A stretch of 64,000 bases of DNA from Stenotrophomonas sp. UBA2302 (GTDB lineage Bacteria > Pseudomonadota > Gammaproteobacteria > Xanthomonadales > Xanthomonadaceae): assembly GCA_002345545.1 (NCBI GenBank), contig DDVW01000053.1, positions 62,521 through 126,520 on the forward strand, given 5' to 3'. A program made the translations under genes and the position numbers. The notes below the pieces were generated by a model. It worked only from the letters and a program-made list of their open reading frames with translations, had not been told where the DNA came from and did no database searches. Position 1 is the first letter of the stretch; each line of letters begins with the position of its first letter. Positions 27,801 to 36,611 of this stretch are shown here, piece by piece.

Positions 27801-29837
27801 CATCGAGACTTGGCGCCAGTCCAGCGCCGCCCCCAGCACCAGCCGGTTGAAACCGTCGTTCTCGGCATCGCCATGCCACACACGCGCAAACGCTTCGCTG
27901 AAGGCGGCATTGGCACGGACCGGATCGATCGGGCCGATGGCCGACTCGACCTCGAAGTCCTGCACATATACCGGCGCGTTGTCGACCATCAGCCGGTACG
28001 GCCGTTCGGCCATCACCCGCAGTCCCATGTTCTCCATCATCGGCAGCACGTCCGACAGCGGAAGGTCCTTGAGCTGGCGATACAGCTTCAGCCGCAGGCC
28101 TTCCGCGCCATCGCGCTGCAGCGTCTGCAGGCTCAGGCGCAGATCGTCGGGGCCGGTCAACGCATCCAGCTGCGCCACGTCGGCAGCGGCGATCTGGGCG
28201 CTGGAATCTTCGATATAGCCGGCCGGCAGTGCCTTGCCGATCCGCGAGGCGATCCGCAGTCCTTCATTTTCCCCGTGGCTGGCGATCAATGCCTCACGCA
28301 GATCGTCCTGCCAGTTGCGCAATACGTTAGCCAAACGTTTCTCCAAATCGCCGGTATCCGGCTCAAGATTCCCACCGGCCCGGGGCCGGACAATCAGGTG
28401 AAGCTGCGCCAGCGGCGAGTCACCCAACACCACACTGGAGTCCACGTGCTCCCCCTGCAACGCATCACGCAGCATGGCTTCCACACGCAGACGCACATCC
28501 GTATTGAAACGCTCACGCGGCAGGAAAACCAGCGTGGAGATGAAACTGCTGAAACGGTCACGGCGCAGGAACATGCGACTGCGCGCACGCTCCTGCAATC
28601 CCAGCACGCCGGTCGCGGTGCGGAACAGTTCGTCCTCGCTGGACTGGAACAGCTCCTCGCGTGGCAGCGACTCGATGATATGGCGTAGCGCCTTGCCGCT
28701 GTGGCTGGACACACTCAGGCCCGCACGCTGCATCACATTCTGATAGCGCTGCCGCACCAGCGGGATTTCCCACGGGCGGCAGCTGTAGGCGCTGGAAGTG
28801 AACAGGCCGAGGAAGCGTTGCTCGCCGATGATCCGGCCCTTGGCATCGAACTCCAGCACGCCGATGTAGTCCATGTAACCGCCACGATGGACCCGCGAGC
28901 GGGCATTGGTCTTGGTCAGGATCAGGACATCGGCAAGCTGGCGGCTGTCGCTCAAGCCCTGCGCTGCCAGCCCTTTGACCGGACGCGGCGGTGAGCCCTC
29001 GGTGCCACGCATCAACCCCAGGCCAGTGCCTTCGCAGGCGGCCAGCACGGTTTCTCCACTGCGCTTTTCCACCTTGTATTCGCGGTAGCCGAAGAACGTG
29101 AAGTGGTTGTCGGCGGCCCAGCGCAGGAATTCCTGGGCCTCCGTGCGCGAAACATCGTCCACCGGCAACGGCCGTGTCGCCAGCTCATCGGCCAGCGCCA
29201 GCGCCCGGTTGCGCATCGGCTCCCAGTCGTTGACGGCCGCACGCACCTCTTCCAGCACGCTACGGATGCGTTGCTCCAGTGCCGGCAGCGCAGCGGCCGG
29301 CTGCCGCTCGATCTCCAGCAGCATCACCGATTCGACCGTGCCTTCACCGACCTTTTGCAGCTTGCCGGCGGTATCGCGCGACAGTCTGATCAGTGGATGC
29401 CCCAGCACATGGATACCGATGCCCTGCCCGGCCAGTGCCAGCGATACCGAGTCCACCAGGAACGGCATGTCGTCGTTGACGATCTGCAGCACCGTATGCG
29501 CCGTATCCCCGCCGTACTCCTTCAAGGTCGGATTGAAGGCCCGCACACTGGCCGTGCCGGGTTTGCGCACCCGGGCGAATTCAAGCATTCCGGCGGCGTG
29601 GCGCGCCCAGTCTTCAGCCGGGTGCAGGCTGAACTCCTCCGCATCCATCCGCTGGTAGAACGCGGCGGCGAAGGCCAGTGCCTGGTCCTGCGCCGCGACG
29701 GGATAGTGTTTGCGCAGCGCAATGAAAACAGGCTCCAGCGACAGGACAGCCGCCGGAGCCGTAGAGGAGGATGGGGATGCGGGGGATAAACCAGATTTCC
29801 TGTTGGCAGACTTCGCACTACGGTTTTGCGATTTCAT
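24846..29837 (-). CDS. gdhB: Large NAD-specific glutamate dehydrogenase (GDH-180 type)
   Basis: 1663-residue enzyme that deaminates glutamate to 2-oxoglutarate with NAD. Length fits the large GDH class. The first 700 or so residues form the N-terminal regulatory region with ACT-like folds (for example NDDMPFLVDSVSLALAGQGI). The catalytic GDH core lies at about 820-1200. Lys900 in VGSKGGFFAKQLP, preceded by GGLRWSDRREDFRTEVLG and followed by DIANGIAAAHGFWLDDAFASGG, marks the active site. The C-terminal 400 residues are a helical region. The N-terminus has a Ser/Pro/Ala-rich tail. It would drain the glutamate made by the nearby hut pathway, though the two are not in one operon. Confidence 0.96.
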   Translation of the reverse strand: MKSQNRSAKSANRKSGLSPASPSSSTAPAAVLSLEPVFIALRKHYPVAAQDQALAFAAAFYQRMDAEEFSLHPAEDWARHAAGMLEFARVRKPGTASVRAFNPTLKEYGGDTAHTVLQIVNDDMPFLVDSVSLALAGQGIGIHVLGHPLIRLSRDTAGKLQKVGEGTVESVMLLEIERQPAAALPALEQRIRSVLEEVRAAVNDWEPMRNRALALADELATRPLPVDDVSRTEAQEFLRWAADNHFTFFGYREYKVEKRSGETVLAACEGTGLGLMRGTEGSPPRPVKGLAAQGLSDSRQLADVLILTKTNARSRVHRGGYMDYIGVLEFDAKGRIIGEQRFLGLFTSSAYSCRPWEIPLVRQRYQNVMQRAGLSVSSHSGKALRHIIESLPREELFQSSEDELFRTATGVLGLQERARSRMFLRRDRFSSFISTLVFLPRERFNTDVRLRVEAMLRDALQGEHVDSSVVLGDSPLAQLHLIVRPRAGGNLEPDTGDLEKRLANVLRNWQDDLREALIASHGENEGLRIASRIGKALPAGYIEDSSAQIAAADVAQLDALTGPDDLRLSLQTLQRDGAEGLRLKLYRQLKDLPLSDVLPMMENMGLRVMAERPYRLMVDNAPVYVQDFEVESAIGPIDPVRANAAFSEAFARVWHGDAENDGFNRLVLGAALDWRQVSMLRAYCKYLLQIGVPFSQAYVEGTFNRYPLLARLIVELFEARFEPAPVTGKAVLDVQLAQFKMLAGDDAGTLKLLDGVVAARKGKRDARMALVREVLVKLLDGVSSLDEDRILRSFIGVIEATLRTSYYLPRKDGVRADGGPTDYISFKLEAAKVPDAPKPRPYREIWVCGPRVEGTHLRFGAVARGGLRWSDRREDFRTEVLGLVKAQMVKNTVIVPVGSKGGFFAKQLPDPSVDRDAWFAEGVACYKRFINGLLDITDNIVDNAIVPPQGVVRHDLDDPYLVVAADKGTASFSDIANGIAAAHGFWLDDAFASGGSVGYSHKGMGITARGAWESVKRHFRALGRDCQRQDFTVVGIGDMSGDVFGNGMLLSEHTRLVCAFDHRHIFLDPNPVAATSFKERARLFTVPRSSWTDYNSKLISKGGGIYPRSLKSIEITPQVREVLGIDAGIKAMTPTELISAALKAPVDLLWNGGIGTYIKAANETHAEVGDRANSGLRVNGGELRCRIVGEGGNLGMTQLGRIEAAQAGVLLNTDFIDNSAGVDTSDHEVNIKILLNDVVRAKKLTVAQRNKLLASMTDEVAELVLMDNYRQNQAISLMERMSAKRLGSKQHFIRTLEQQGLLDRQIEYLPSDAELSARKLRGLGLTRPELAVILSYSKIVAFQQLLDSDIPEDPYLSKELLRYFPQPLQKKYAGAMETHRLKREIIATAVTNQTINRMGATFLMRMQEDTGRTVAEVAKAYTISRETLDARALWEQIDALDGTLPEAVQVDALEVIWKLQRSFVRWLLGRPGAMPGITAAVDRYQGPFNDIRVASGVLPDSQRPAYEASVVAWKEKGLPAALAKQLSELQFLEPAFDIIELARTRKLKPVDVSKVHFRLGEALQMPWLFEQIDALEVNGRWHAVARGVLRDELATHQRVLTGQVLSMKGSGAEAKVAAWIRRDDSSLRFTLAMLAELAEQKTLDYPTVSVAVQRLGQLAAHGA

Positions 29838-30070
29838 GAGGGAGCTTCTGGCGGGTGCTCGCTGGAGAAAGCCGGATTGTAGCCTTCACCCGGCCCCACG
29901 CCTTGCTGCAGGACGGCATGGAAATGTCTGGCAAAGGGCGGCACCGCAATGGTTTGCGCCAACACCACAGATTCCGGCAACCACCGGTGGACGGTGTAGG
30001 GCACAACGGCAGCGGCAATTCTCCCGTACCCATGAAACAGAAGTGGAAAAATAACTGTATTAATCCTGTA

Positions 30071-30088
30071 CTGGACGGTATAGTCCAG
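30071..30088. promoter_or_regulatory. Palindromic operator and -10 element before the TetR gene
   Basis: CTGGAC-GGTATA-GTCCAG, a perfect inverted repeat with six-base centre. A -10 like TATAGT (30079-30084) lies inside it, and the GTG start at 30094 is only nine bases beyond, so the message would be nearly leaderless. No good -35 is seen. The placement suits autorepression by the TetR protein. Confidence 0.7.
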
Positions 30089-30093
30089 CCCCT

Positions 30094-30759
30094 GTGCCGA
30101 CCTCCCCTGCCGCCGACAGCGCCCACGATGCACGCGATCTTCGCGTGTTCGATGCCGTGCGCGAACTGCTCGCCGTCCAGGGCATGCGCCTGAGCATGAG
30201 TGCGGTGGCCGCGCGTGCCGGTTGCTCCAAGCAGACGCTTTACAGCCGCTACGGTTGCAAGCGCGACCTGTTGCGCAGGGCCATGCAGCTGCATGTCTCC
30301 ACCGCCACCTCCGCCCTTGCCGTCAGCTCCGAAAAGCCGCTGCGGGAAATTCTGCTGGGTTTCGCGCTGGGTTATCTGGAGCACCGCAACCAGCCAGAGG
30401 TACGCCAGACGGCCCGGGTGATCGTCGCAGGCATCCAGGAGTTCCGCGAGGAATCGAAGTTCATGTACCTCGGCAGCGTCGAGACGCTGTGCGATCACAT
30501 GGCTGAATGGATGCAAACCGAGATAGCGCGTGGACGCCTGCACCATGACGACCCGCAGTTCATGGCCGAGCTGTTACTTAGCATGCTCGCCGGCCAGGAC
30601 TTCGAGCGTCAGCGTTTCCATGTCCCCCACCGCGACGACGCTGCACAGCGCCGCCGCTGGGCCGAATTCGCCACCGACAGTTTCCTGCGCGCGTTCGCCA
30701 CGCACGGGGACGCTGTCGCGCTTACCCATAAAAACAACTCCCGGAGTTACTCCTCATGA
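30094..30759 (+). CDS. TetR-family repressor of an RND efflux operon
   Basis: 221-residue TetR/AcrR-type regulator. The N-terminal HTH (about 14-60) contains RLSMSAVAARAGCSKQTLYS and YGCKRDLLRRAMQLHV. The C-terminal part is helical and should bind an inducer. The start is GTG 30094; no in-frame ATG lies close, and no ribosome site is seen, consistent with a leaderless message. The stop overlaps the next gene's ATG by four bases (ATGA), so repressor and pump are coupled in one operon, unlike the divergent layout usual for acrR and smeT. Confidence 0.88.
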   Translation: MPTSPAADSAHDARDLRVFDAVRELLAVQGMRLSMSAVAARAGCSKQTLYSRYGCKRDLLRRAMQLHVSTATSALAVSSEKPLREILLGFALGYLEHRNQPEVRQTARVIVAGIQEFREESKFMYLGSVETLCDHMAEWMQTEIARGRLHHDDPQFMAELLLSMLAGQDFERQRFHVPHRDDAAQRRRWAEFATDSFLRAFATHGDAVALTHKNNSRSYSS

Positions 30760-31937
30760 CCTCCCCGCTCCGCATTCTTGCACTTGCCTTCGCCGCCGCG
30801 TTCGCTTTGGCGGCCTGCAAGAAAGAACAGGCACAGATCGCGCCCCCACCGCCGGAGGTGGGTGTGATCGACGCCACCCCGCAGACGCTGCCGTTGCAGC
30901 GCGAGCTGGTGGGCCGTCTGTCACCGTTCCGCTCGTCCGATGTCCGCGCACGTATTCCGGGGGTGTTGCAGAAGCGCATCTATGAAGAAGGCAGCACGGT
31001 CAAGGAAGGCCAGCCGCTGTTCCAGATCGATCCTGCGCCGCTGCAGGCCGCGCTGGCTTCGGCCGAGGCCGCGCTGAGCGCCGCCCGCGCGACCCATATC
31101 AATGCCAAAACCACCGCCGACCGTGCCCGCACTCTGGCACCGCAGAAGTTTGTTTCCCAGTCCGACCTGGACAATGCCGAGGCCGCCGAGCGCAGCAGTG
31201 CGGCCGCGGTACAGCAGGCACAGGCGGCCGTCACCAGCGCCCGCATCAACCTGGGCTATGCCCGGGTCACCGCGCCGATCTCCGGCCTTGCCGGCAAGCA
31301 GCAGGTGACCGAGGGCGCGCTGGTCGGCCAGGGTGAAGCCACCTTGCTGACCACGGTCGACCAGATCGACCCTCTGTACGTGAATTTCTCCATGACCGCC
31401 GAAGAGCTGGGCACGCTGCGCGCAGCCCAGGAAAAGGGTGCCGTGGCATTGGCCGGCGATGGCAAGACCACCATACGTGTCAACCTGCCCGACGGCTCGA
31501 CCTATGCACACGAAGGCACGCTGGACTTTTCCGCCACCACGGTCGATCCGGCCACCGGCGCGGTGTCACTGCGTGCCCAGCTGCCCAACCCCGAGCATGT
31601 GCTGCTGCCGGGTTCTTTCGTCAGCTTCAAGGCCAACCTCGGCGAGCGCAACAACGCCTTCCTCGTCCCGCAGCAGGCGGTACAGCGGGATACCCGCGGC
31701 GGCTTTGTGCTGGTGGTCGGCAAGGACGGCAACGTCGTGCGCAAGGCGGTGACGCTGGGCAACGAGCAGGGTGGCAACTGGTTGATCTCCTCCGGTCTGG
31801 AAGCCGGTGACCAGGTCATCGTGTCCGGTATCCAGAAGGTCAAGGAAGGGGCCCCGGCCAAGGCCACGCCGTGGCAGCCGAACGCCGCCGCGCCCGCCAC
31901 CAGCGCTCCGGCGCCGGCGAAGGAAACGAAGGAATAA
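30756..31937 (+). CDS. RND efflux periplasmic adaptor (membrane fusion lipoprotein)
   Basis: 393 residues. A signal peptide ends in a lipobox LAAC (Cys21), so the mature adaptor should be anchored by lipid to the inner membrane. Barrel-sandwich (lipoyl) halves lie at about 45-75 and 165-200 around a helical hairpin rich in Ala (about 85-160). Beta-barrel and membrane-proximal domains follow, ending in an Ala/Pro/Lys tail. It belongs to the AcrA/MexA group and would link the permease at 31950 to an outer-membrane channel. Twelve bases separate the two genes. No outer-membrane factor gene follows, so a TolC-like channel coded elsewhere is needed. Confidence 0.95.
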   Translation: MTSPLRILALAFAAAFALAACKKEQAQIAPPPPEVGVIDATPQTLPLQRELVGRLSPFRSSDVRARIPGVLQKRIYEEGSTVKEGQPLFQIDPAPLQAALASAEAALSAARATHINAKTTADRARTLAPQKFVSQSDLDNAEAAERSSAAAVQQAQAAVTSARINLGYARVTAPISGLAGKQQVTEGALVGQGEATLLTTVDQIDPLYVNFSMTAEELGTLRAAQEKGAVALAGDGKTTIRVNLPDGSTYAHEGTLDFSATTVDPATGAVSLRAQLPNPEHVLLPGSFVSFKANLGERNNAFLVPQQAVQRDTRGGFVLVVGKDGNVVRKAVTLGNEQGGNWLISSGLEAGDQVIVSGIQKVKEGAPAKATPWQPNAAAPATSAPAPAKETKE

Positions 31938-31949
31938 CGGACCGCTCCC

Positions 31950-34900
31950 ATGCCTAAATTCTTTATCGACCACCCGGTATTCGCCTGGGTGGTGGCCATT
32001 CTGATCTCGCTGGGCGGGGTGATCTCCATCCTCAACCTGGGCGTCGAGTCCTATCCCAGCGTGGCCCCGCCGCAGATCACCGTTTCGGCCACCTACCCCG
32101 GTGCCAGCGCCTCCACCGCCGAGAAATCGGTCACCCAGATCATCGAGCAGCAGCTCACCGGCATCGACAACCTGGTCTATTTCAACTCCTCGTCGTCCTC
32201 CACTGGCCGGGTGACCATCACCCTGACCTTCGACAGCGGCACCGACGCCGACATCGCCCAGGTGCAGGTGCAGAACAAGGTGGCGCTGGCCACGCCGCGC
32301 CTGCCCTCGGAGGTGACCAAGCAGGGCGTAGTCGTGGCCAAAGCCAATGCCGGCTTCCTGATGGCCGTCGGCGTGCGCTCCGATGACGGTGCGATCGACC
32401 GCGACGCGCTCAACGACATCGTCGGCGCGCGTGTGCTGGAGCAGATCTCGCGCGTTCCGGGCGTCGGCAGCACCCAGCAGTTCGGCTCCGAATACGCCAT
32501 GCGCATCTGGCTGAACCCGGAAAAGCTGCAGGGCTACCACCTGTCCGCCACCGATGTGTACAACGCCATCGGCACCCAGAACCTGCAGTTCGCCGCCGGC
32601 TCGGTGGGCGGCGACCCGGCGCCCAACGGCCATGCGTTCACCGCCACGGTGGCCGCAGAAGGACGCTACAGCTCGCCGGAAGAGTTCGAGAACACCATCC
32701 TGCGCGCCAACAGCGACGGCAGCGTGGTCAGGCTCAAGGACGTGGCTACGGTCGCATTCGGAGCAACCACCTACGGCTTTGACACCAAGTACAACGGCAA
32801 GCCGGTGGCGGCCTTCGCCATCCAGCTGCTGCCCGGTGCCAACGCGCTGAACGTGTCCGACGCGGTGCGCGCCAAGATGGACGAGCTGGCCCCCAGCTTC
32901 CCGCCGGGCGTGAGCTGGTTCACCCCGTTCGACAGCACCACCTTCGTCAAGATCTCGATCAAGGAAGTGGTGGGCACACTGGTGGAAGCCATCATCCTGG
33001 TGTTCCTGGTGATGCTGATCTTCCTGCAGAACTTCCGCGCGACGATCATCCCCACGCTGGTGATCCCGGTGGCCCTGCTCGGCACCTTCATGGGCATGCT
33101 GATGCTGGGCTTCACCATCAACCAGCTGACTCTGTTCGCGATGGTGCTGGCGATCGGCATCGTGGTCGACGATGCCATCGTGGTGGTCGAGAACGTCGAG
33201 CGCATCATGACCGAGGAAGGCCTGCCGCCACGGGCCGCCACACAGAAGGCGATGGGCCAGATCACCGGCGCGGTGGTGGCGATCACCGTGGTACTGGCGG
33301 CGGTGTTCATCCCCAGCGCCATGCAGCCCGGCGCCTCGGGCGAGATCTACAAGCAGTTCGCGCTGACCATCGCCATCTCGATGGGCTTCTCCGCCCTGCT
33401 GGCGCTGACCTTCACCCCGGCCCTGTGCGCGGCGTTCCTGCTGCCGACCCACAACGACAAGCCGAACTGGGTCTACCGCACGTTCAACAAGTACTACGGC
33501 AAGGTCGAGCACAGCTATGTCGGCATGGTCGGTGGCGTCATCAAACGCGCACCGCGCTGGATGATGGTGTTCGGCCTGCTGGTGGTGCTGTGCGGCTTCC
33601 TGTTCACCCGCCTGCCGGGCAGCTTCCTGCCGGAAGAGGACCAGGGCTATGCGCTGGCCATCGTGCAGTTGCCGCCGGGTGCCACCAAGACCCGCACCAT
33701 GGGCGTGTTCGACCAGTTGCTGGGCACGCTGCAGAAGGAAGACGCCTTCGAAGGCATGATGCAGGTCACCGGCTTCAGCTTCCTGGGCATGGGCGAGAAC
33801 GTCGGCATGGCGTTCATCCGCCTCAAGGACTGGGATGAGCGCAAGGTCACCGCGCCGGAGTTCATCCAGGCCATGAACAAGAAGGCCTACGGCATCAAGG
33901 ATGCGCAGATCTTCTTCGTCAACCTGCCCACGGTACAGGGCCTGGGCCAGTTCGGCGGCTTCGACATGTGGCTGCAGGACCGTGCCGGCGCCGGCCAGGA
34001 TGCGCTGATGGAGGCGCGCAACACCCTGCTGGGTGCGGCCTCGCAGGACCCGTCGCTGGTCGGCGTGCGCCCCAACACGCTGGAGAATTCGCCGCAGCTG
34101 CAGCTGTCGGTGGACCGCGTGAAGGCCCAGGCCATGGGCGTGTCGGTCAATGATGTCTACACCGCGATCCAGATGATGCTGGCACCGGTCTACGTCAACG
34201 ACTTCTTCTATGGCGGTCGCATCAAGCGCGTCAACATGCAGGCTGATGCCGCCTACCGCACCGGTCCGGAATCACTGCGCAGCTACTACGTGCCCAGCAC
34301 CCTGTCCAAGGATGCCGATGGCCAGCCGGCGATGATTCCGCTCAGCACCGTGGTCAAGTCCGAGTGGATCTACGCCCCGCCGGCGCTGAACCGCTACAAC
34401 GGCTATTCGGCGGTGAACATCGTCGGTGCACCGGCTCCCGGTGGCAGCTCCGGGCAGGCGATGACCACGATGGAAAACCTGGTGCATGACGAGTTGCCGG
34501 CCGGCTTCGGCTTCGACTGGAGCGGCATGTCCTACCAGGAAATCCTCGCCGGCAACGCCGCGACGCTGCTGATGGTGCTGTCCATCGTGGTGGTGTTCCT
34601 GTGCCTGGCCGCGCTGTATGAAAGCTGGTCGATTCCGGTGGCGGTGCTGCTGGTGGTGCCGATCGGCATCCTCGGCGCGGTGGTGTTCTCGCTGATGCGC
34701 GGCCTGCCGAACGATCTGTATTTCAAGATCGGCATGGTGACGGTGATCGGCCTGGCCGCCAAGAACGCGATCCTGATCGTGGAATTCGCGGTCGAGCAGC
34801 GCGCCCTGGGCAAGACCCTGCGCGAGGCGGCGATCGAAGCGGCGCACCTGCGCTTCCGCCCGATCCTGATGACCTCCTTCGCGTTCATCCTCGGTGTGCT

Positions 34901-35114
34901 GCCGATGGCCATCTCCACCGGCGCCGGTGCCAATGCCCGCCACTCGCTGGGCACCGGCGTGATTGGTGGCATGCTGTTTGCCACCATCATCGGCGTGCTG
35001 CTGATCCCGCTGTTCTTCGTCACCGTGCGCCGCATGCTGGGCGACAAGCTCGACGAGCAGTCCAAGGAATACATCGAGCAGCACCAGGTGCGCACCGTGC
35101 AGCAGGACCGCTGA
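31950..35114 (+). CDS. RND multidrug efflux permease (HAE1 family)
   Basis: 1054-residue inner-membrane transporter of the AcrB/MexB type that exports hydrophobic compounds using the proton gradient. The proton-relay residues are present: Asp407 and Asp408 in GIVVDDAIVVVENVER and Lys938 in GLAAKNAILIVEFAVEQ. Twelve membrane segments and two large periplasmic loops can be recognised from the hydrophobicity. The N-terminus MPKFFIDHPVFAWVVAILI is the classical start. Substrates cannot be read from sequence. In Stenotrophomonas several pumps (for example SmeGH, SmeMN, SmeYZ) also lack their own channel gene; this operon may be one of those, but I cannot say which. Confidence 0.96.
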   Translation: MPKFFIDHPVFAWVVAILISLGGVISILNLGVESYPSVAPPQITVSATYPGASASTAEKSVTQIIEQQLTGIDNLVYFNSSSSSTGRVTITLTFDSGTDADIAQVQVQNKVALATPRLPSEVTKQGVVVAKANAGFLMAVGVRSDDGAIDRDALNDIVGARVLEQISRVPGVGSTQQFGSEYAMRIWLNPEKLQGYHLSATDVYNAIGTQNLQFAAGSVGGDPAPNGHAFTATVAAEGRYSSPEEFENTILRANSDGSVVRLKDVATVAFGATTYGFDTKYNGKPVAAFAIQLLPGANALNVSDAVRAKMDELAPSFPPGVSWFTPFDSTTFVKISIKEVVGTLVEAIILVFLVMLIFLQNFRATIIPTLVIPVALLGTFMGMLMLGFTINQLTLFAMVLAIGIVVDDAIVVVENVERIMTEEGLPPRAATQKAMGQITGAVVAITVVLAAVFIPSAMQPGASGEIYKQFALTIAISMGFSALLALTFTPALCAAFLLPTHNDKPNWVYRTFNKYYGKVEHSYVGMVGGVIKRAPRWMMVFGLLVVLCGFLFTRLPGSFLPEEDQGYALAIVQLPPGATKTRTMGVFDQLLGTLQKEDAFEGMMQVTGFSFLGMGENVGMAFIRLKDWDERKVTAPEFIQAMNKKAYGIKDAQIFFVNLPTVQGLGQFGGFDMWLQDRAGAGQDALMEARNTLLGAASQDPSLVGVRPNTLENSPQLQLSVDRVKAQAMGVSVNDVYTAIQMMLAPVYVNDFFYGGRIKRVNMQADAAYRTGPESLRSYYVPSTLSKDADGQPAMIPLSTVVKSEWIYAPPALNRYNGYSAVNIVGAPAPGGSSGQAMTTMENLVHDELPAGFGFDWSGMSYQEILAGNAATLLMVLSIVVVFLCLAALYESWSIPVAVLLVVPIGILGAVVFSLMRGLPNDLYFKIGMVTVIGLAAKNAILIVEFAVEQRALGKTLREAAIEAAHLRFRPILMTSFAFILGVLPMAISTGAGANARHSLGTGVIGGMLFATIIGVLLIPLFFVTVRRMLGDKLDEQSKEYIEQHQVRTVQQDR

Positions 35115-35137
35115 CCGGTCGAAACAGATGCAACGAA

Positions 35138-35166
35138 AAGCCCCGGCATTGCCGGGGCTTCTTTTT
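35138..35166 (+). terminator. Terminator of the RND operon
   Basis: AAGCCCCGGC / GCCGGGGCTT with three-base loop ATT, followed by CTTTTTG, 23 bases after the permease stop. A strong intrinsic terminator. Confidence 0.93.
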
Positions 35167-35243
35167 GCGCCACTTGCAGCAGCAGTGCAGGTCGCGGTCT
35201 CCGATAGGGCTCTGGTCGCGCGCCTCGCCTCTGCCGGTGTAGT

Positions 35244-36392
35244 TCAGCGCACGCCGGTCTCGTTGCGGGCAATGACCATGCGCTGGATCTCGCTGGTGCC
35301 TTCGTAGATCTCGGTGATCTTGGCATCACGGAAGTAGCGCTCCAGCGGCATCTCCTTGGAATAGCCCATGCCACCGTGGATCTGCACCGCCTGGTGGGCG
35401 ATCCACATCGCCGCCTCCGAGGCGGTCAGCTTGGCCACCGCCGCCTCGGTCGAGAACTTCCTGCCCTGCGACTTCAGCCACGCCGCGCGCAGGGTCAGTA
35501 GCAGCGCCGCATCCAGCTTGCACTTCATGTCGGCGATCTTGGCCTGGATCATCTGGAAGCTGCCGATCGGCGCACCGAACGACTTGCGCTCGCGCGCGTA
35601 GGCCAGCGACGCCTCATAGGCGGCACGGGCGATGCCTACCGCCTGCGAGGCGATGCCGATACGTCCGGAATCAAGCAGGCTCATCGCGATCTTGAAGCCC
35701 TGCCCTTCAACACCGATCACATCTTCGGCACGGGCGACGTAGTCCTGGAATTCGATCTCGCAGGTGGCCGAGGCGCGTACGCCCAGCTTCGGCTCGGTCT
35801 TGCCGCGGCCGAAACCCGCACGGGTGGTGTCGATCATGAAAGCGGTGATGCCGCGCGAGCCCTTTCCGGGGTCGGTCATCGCGAACAGCACGATGTAGCG
35901 CGCCACCGGACCGGAGGTGATCCAGCTCTTCTGGCCGTTGATGACGTAGGTGCCGTCGTCCTGCCTGACCGCGCGGCAGCGCATCGCGGTGGCATCGGAA
36001 CCGGACTGCGATTCGGTCAGCGCGAAGGCGCCGATTTCGCGGCCTTCGGCAATCGCCCGCACGTACAGCTGCTTCTGCTCCTCGCTGCCATGGTTGAGCA
36101 CGGCATTGCAGAACAGCGAGTTGTTGACCGACATGATGGTGGCATGCGCGGCATCGGCGGCCGACACCTCGATGATCGCCAGCACGCTGGATACCGGATC
36201 CATGCCGGCGCCGCCGTATTCCGCCGGCACCTCGATACCCATCAGGCCGTTCTCGCCGAGCAGGCGGATGTTCTCCAGCGGGTATTCGCCGGTGGCATCG
36301 TGGTGTTCGGCGCTGGGGCCGATCTTCTCTTGGGCGATGCGCCGGGCCACGTCCTGCAACATCAGTTGTTCTTCGGAAAAGCTGAAATCCAC
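35244..36392 (-). CDS. Acyl-CoA dehydrogenase
   Basis: 382-residue FAD flavoenzyme that introduces the 2,3 double bond in acyl-CoA, passing electrons to ETF. N-terminal helical, middle beta and C-terminal helical domains are complete. The first PROSITE-type signature is seen as FALTESQSGSDA, and the catalytic glutamate in YEGTSEIQRMVIAR at the C-terminus. QIHGGMGYSKEMPLERYFRDA is standard. The start MDFSFSEEQLMLQD is typical of short-chain or branched-chain members, so isobutyryl-, butyryl- or similar CoA are possible substrates. It stands alone, convergent with the RND operon and divergent from the ArsR fusion gene. Substrate uncertain. Confidence 0.93.
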   Translation of the reverse strand: MDFSFSEEQLMLQDVARRIAQEKIGPSAEHHDATGEYPLENIRLLGENGLMGIEVPAEYGGAGMDPVSSVLAIIEVSAADAAHATIMSVNNSLFCNAVLNHGSEEQKQLYVRAIAEGREIGAFALTESQSGSDATAMRCRAVRQDDGTYVINGQKSWITSGPVARYIVLFAMTDPGKGSRGITAFMIDTTRAGFGRGKTEPKLGVRASATCEIEFQDYVARAEDVIGVEGQGFKIAMSLLDSGRIGIASQAVGIARAAYEASLAYARERKSFGAPIGSFQMIQAKIADMKCKLDAALLLTLRAAWLKSQGRKFSTEAAVAKLTASEAAMWIAHQAVQIHGGMGYSKEMPLERYFRDAKITEIYEGTSEIQRMVIARNETGVR

Positions 36393-36580
36393 TACACCCC
36401 TCCCAGGGCATTACGAAGTTTCGATTGTAACTGTCGACTCGGGAAGGGTGCGAAGAACATGGAAGGGGCGCGGCATAAGCACGGCTTCTGAGTGCCCCGG
36501 CAGGTGCCGATTCAGATTCGCGCCTCCACGTTCCTCTCCGCCTGCTTCCGCGCCTTGACCCTGCCGCGTTGCAGCAGCAG

Positions 36581-36610
36581 AATATCTCTCTATCTCGATA
36601 GGTAGATATT
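36581..36610. promoter_or_regulatory. 30-bp palindrome overlapping the start of the ArsR-methyltransferase gene
   Basis: Outer arms AATATCT (36581-36587) and AGATATT (36604-36610), inner arms CTATC and GATAG (36590-36594, 36597-36601) around centre TC. The palindrome ends one base before the ATG at 36612 and includes the only Shine-Dalgarno-like bases (AGGTAG). A possible promoter is TTGACC (36555-36560), 17 bases, CAGAAT (36578-36583). As DNA it is a good ArsR-type operator; as RNA it would hide the ribosome site. Confidence 0.72.
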
Positions 36611-36611
36611 T

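Noticed and set aside
24633..28688. Very long open frame on the plus strand opposite the NAD-glutamate dehydrogenase gene
   Set aside because: Its translation is rich in His/Gln/Arg without domains, typical of antisense frames in high-GC genes; the minus-strand GDH explains the region fully.
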